Below are positions 6,997-8,189 of a DNA stretch of 8,189 nucleotides, one piece after another. Origin of the DNA: Methylophilaceae bacterium (GTDB taxonomy: Bacteria; Pseudomonadota; Gammaproteobacteria; Burkholderiales; Methylophilaceae); contig DOEL01000059.1 in assembly GCA_003533095.1 (NCBI GenBank), forward strand, positions 4,991-13,179. Reading direction: 5' to 3'. How positions within the stretch are numbered: position 1 is the first letter of the stretch; every line of letters begins with the position of its first letter. The position numbers were made by a program, and so were the translations under genes. A model generated the notes under the pieces. It worked only from the letters and a program-made list of their open reading frames with translations, searched no databases and was not told where the DNA came from.

Positions 6997-8189
6997 ATGG
7001 AGATTTTATCTGGTCAAGAAAGTGAATTTTTTCATGGCGGCTGCCCGCATGACTGTCCTGATACCTGTTCAATGGTGTACGAGGTTCGAGATAAAAAACT
7101 CATAGGTGTCAAAGGAAATAAAGATCATCCAATGACGCGTGGCGGCCTATGCGTCAAGCTTCAAGATTACGAAAAACGTCACTACCACCCTGATCGACTT
7201 CTCTATCCCATGAAACGTGTGGGGCCCAAAGGATCAAAACAATTTGAAAGAATCTCATGGGATGAAGCACTTGATACGATTGTCACAAGATGGAAGTCTA
7301 TTATTAATGAGTATGGTGCAGAGGCTATTATGCCTAATAGCTACTTGGGAAATCAGGGATTAGTTCATGGATTAAACGGAGGTGATTCCTTCTTTGCAAG
7401 ATTAGGTGCCACGGTCACAGAAAGAACATTTTGTGGCGAAGGTTCATGCACAGCCTGGCTTCTAACTATTGGGCCTACAGCTGGGGTAGATCCAGAAAGC
7501 TTTATCCATTCAAAATTTATTATTATTTGGGCTTGTAATTCCGTCAGTACAAATCTTCACCATTGGCACATTGTTAAAGAGGCACAAAAAAAAGGTGCCA
7601 AAATTATTGTCATTGATGCTTACGCTTCAAGAACTGCTAAGGAAGCCGATTGGCATATCTGTCCAAAACCAGGCACCGATGGTGCTCTTGCTATGGCTAT
7701 GATGCACGTTATTATTGAAGAAGATTTAGTTGATCAAGATTATATAGATCAATATACCGTAGGCTTTCCAGAGTTAGCGGCTCTTGCTAAAGAGAGAACG
7801 CCTGAGTGGGCAGAGGCCATTACAGGAATTTCTGCTCAAGATATTCGAAAACTTGCAAGAGAATATGCAACGACTCAACCTTCTGCAATCAGAATTGGTG
7901 TGGCTCTAGAAAAAAGTTGGGGAGGTGGTCAAACAATTAGAGCAGTCACTTGCCTTCCTGCGCTCACAGGCGCATGGCGTCATGTAGGTGGCGGCATCCT
8001 TCAATTTCCCGTTTGGGAGCAACCATATAAATTTGACGTTATTTGTAGGCCAGATCTTATTCCCAAGGGAACTCAAGTCGTCAACAATCTTCAATTAGGG
8101 CGAGTGTTAACAGGTGAAATTGAGCTCAAGGTACCTATTAAATCAATGATGTGTTGGAATACTAACCCTGTCACTCAATCTACTGAAAG
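6997..8189 (+). CDS. Molybdopterin oxidoreductase of the DMSO reductase superfamily, N-terminal 397 residues (3' truncated by window)
   Basis: The gene starts at ATG 6997 behind AAGGAG and stays open to the window end. It has no Tat or Sec signal and begins almost at once with the [4Fe-4S] site C16-x3-C20-x3-C24-x27-C52 (GGCPHDCPDTC), followed by Lys K54. The enzyme is thus probably cytoplasmic. It lacks the N-terminal ferredoxin domains of FdsA. The SWDEAL motif (87-92), KFIIIWACN (173-181) and CPKPGTDGALAMAM (222-235) mark the bis-MGD fold, and CWNTNP (386-391) opens the next conserved segment. Hand alignment with FdsA places C146 at the metal-ligand Cys. The FDH His after it is Gly147, and the FDH motif NPLRGQ is replaced around residues 334-342 by ILQFPVWEQ, with no Arg. 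It may be annotated as a formate dehydrogenase (for example the poorly defined Fdh4 type of methylotrophs), but the visible residues do not prove that. The substrate is unknown. It is divergent from fdsG with 97 bases between starts. Confidence 0.9.
   Translation, partial: MEILSGQESEFFHGGCPHDCPDTCSMVYEVRDKKLIGVKGNKDHPMTRGGLCVKLQDYEKRHYHPDRLLYPMKRVGPKGSKQFERISWDEALDTIVTRWKSIINEYGAEAIMPNSYLGNQGLVHGLNGGDSFFARLGATVTERTFCGEGSCTAWLLTIGPTAGVDPESFIHSKFIIIWACNSVSTNLHHWHIVKEAQKKGAKIIVIDAYASRTAKEADWHICPKPGTDGALAMAMMHVIIEEDLVDQDYIDQYTVGFPELAALAKERTPEWAEAITGISAQDIRKLAREYATTQPSAIRIGVALEKSWGGGQTIRAVTCLPALTGAWRHVGGGILQFPVWEQPYKFDVICRPDLIPKGTQVVNNLQLGRVLTGEIELKVPIKSMMCWNTNPVTQSTE

Noticed and set aside
6997..7080. 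Tat signal peptide on the divergent oxidoreductase
   Set aside because: The N-terminus has no twin arginine or hydrophobic segment, and the iron-sulfur Cys begin at residue 16, so export is not supported.
7906..8094. Open frame on the minus strand (62 codons)
   Set aside because: It lies antisense to a conserved part of the molybdopterin oxidoreductase, resembles no family and has no ribosome site, so it is a shadow of the real gene.

Overview
The window is AT-rich, densely packed bacterial DNA. Most of it is a complete operon for a soluble, NAD+-linked, molybdenum- or tungsten-dependent formate dehydrogenase of the Fds type. The gene order on the minus strand (fdsG-fdsB-fdsA-fdhD-fdsD), the protein sequences and the beta-proteobacterial look of the flanking membrane glycosyltransferase suggest a low-GC betaproteobacterium. 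A Methylophilaceae/OM43-like methylotroph is my best guess. This placement is inference from remembered sequence character; no 16S or other taxonomic marker is present.

Layout. Positions 1-918 (+) hold the C-terminal 305 residues of a polytopic ArnT/PMT-like (GT39) glycosyltransferase whose start lies outside the window. It converges on the fds operon with only 4 bases between the two stop codons. From 6899 down to 923 (-) come fdsG ([2Fe-2S] thioredoxin-fold subunit), fdsB (FMN/NAD subunit with one [4Fe-4S]), fdsA (bis-MGD catalytic subunit with five Fe-S clusters), fdhD (sulfurtransferase that activates the cofactor) and fdsD (small delta subunit). Spacing is tight: a 4-base ATGA overlap, then gaps of 39, 9 and 2 bases. 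A 97-base AT-rich intergenic region (6900-6996) separates fdsG from a divergent gene at 6997 (+). That gene runs off the right end and encodes a second, different molybdopterin oxidoreductase.

How it works together. FdsA oxidises formate to CO2 at a Mo/W centre held by a cysteine. Electrons pass through the FdsA clusters and the FdsB [4Fe-4S] cluster to FMN, where NAD+ is reduced. FdsG is the NuoE-like partner of FdsB. FdhD supplies the sulfido ligand of the metal, and FdsD supports maturation or assembly. In a methylotroph this would be the last step of C1 oxidation.

The least ordinary item is the divergent oxidoreductase. It keeps a [4Fe-4S] motif and a cysteine at the metal-ligand position. 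By my hand alignment with FdsA in the same window, it lacks both the His next to that Cys and the substrate-binding Arg that mark formate dehydrogenases. Its substrate is therefore open. Nothing else departs from a well-known system, and I see no mobile elements, CRISPR arrays, tRNA or rRNA genes.
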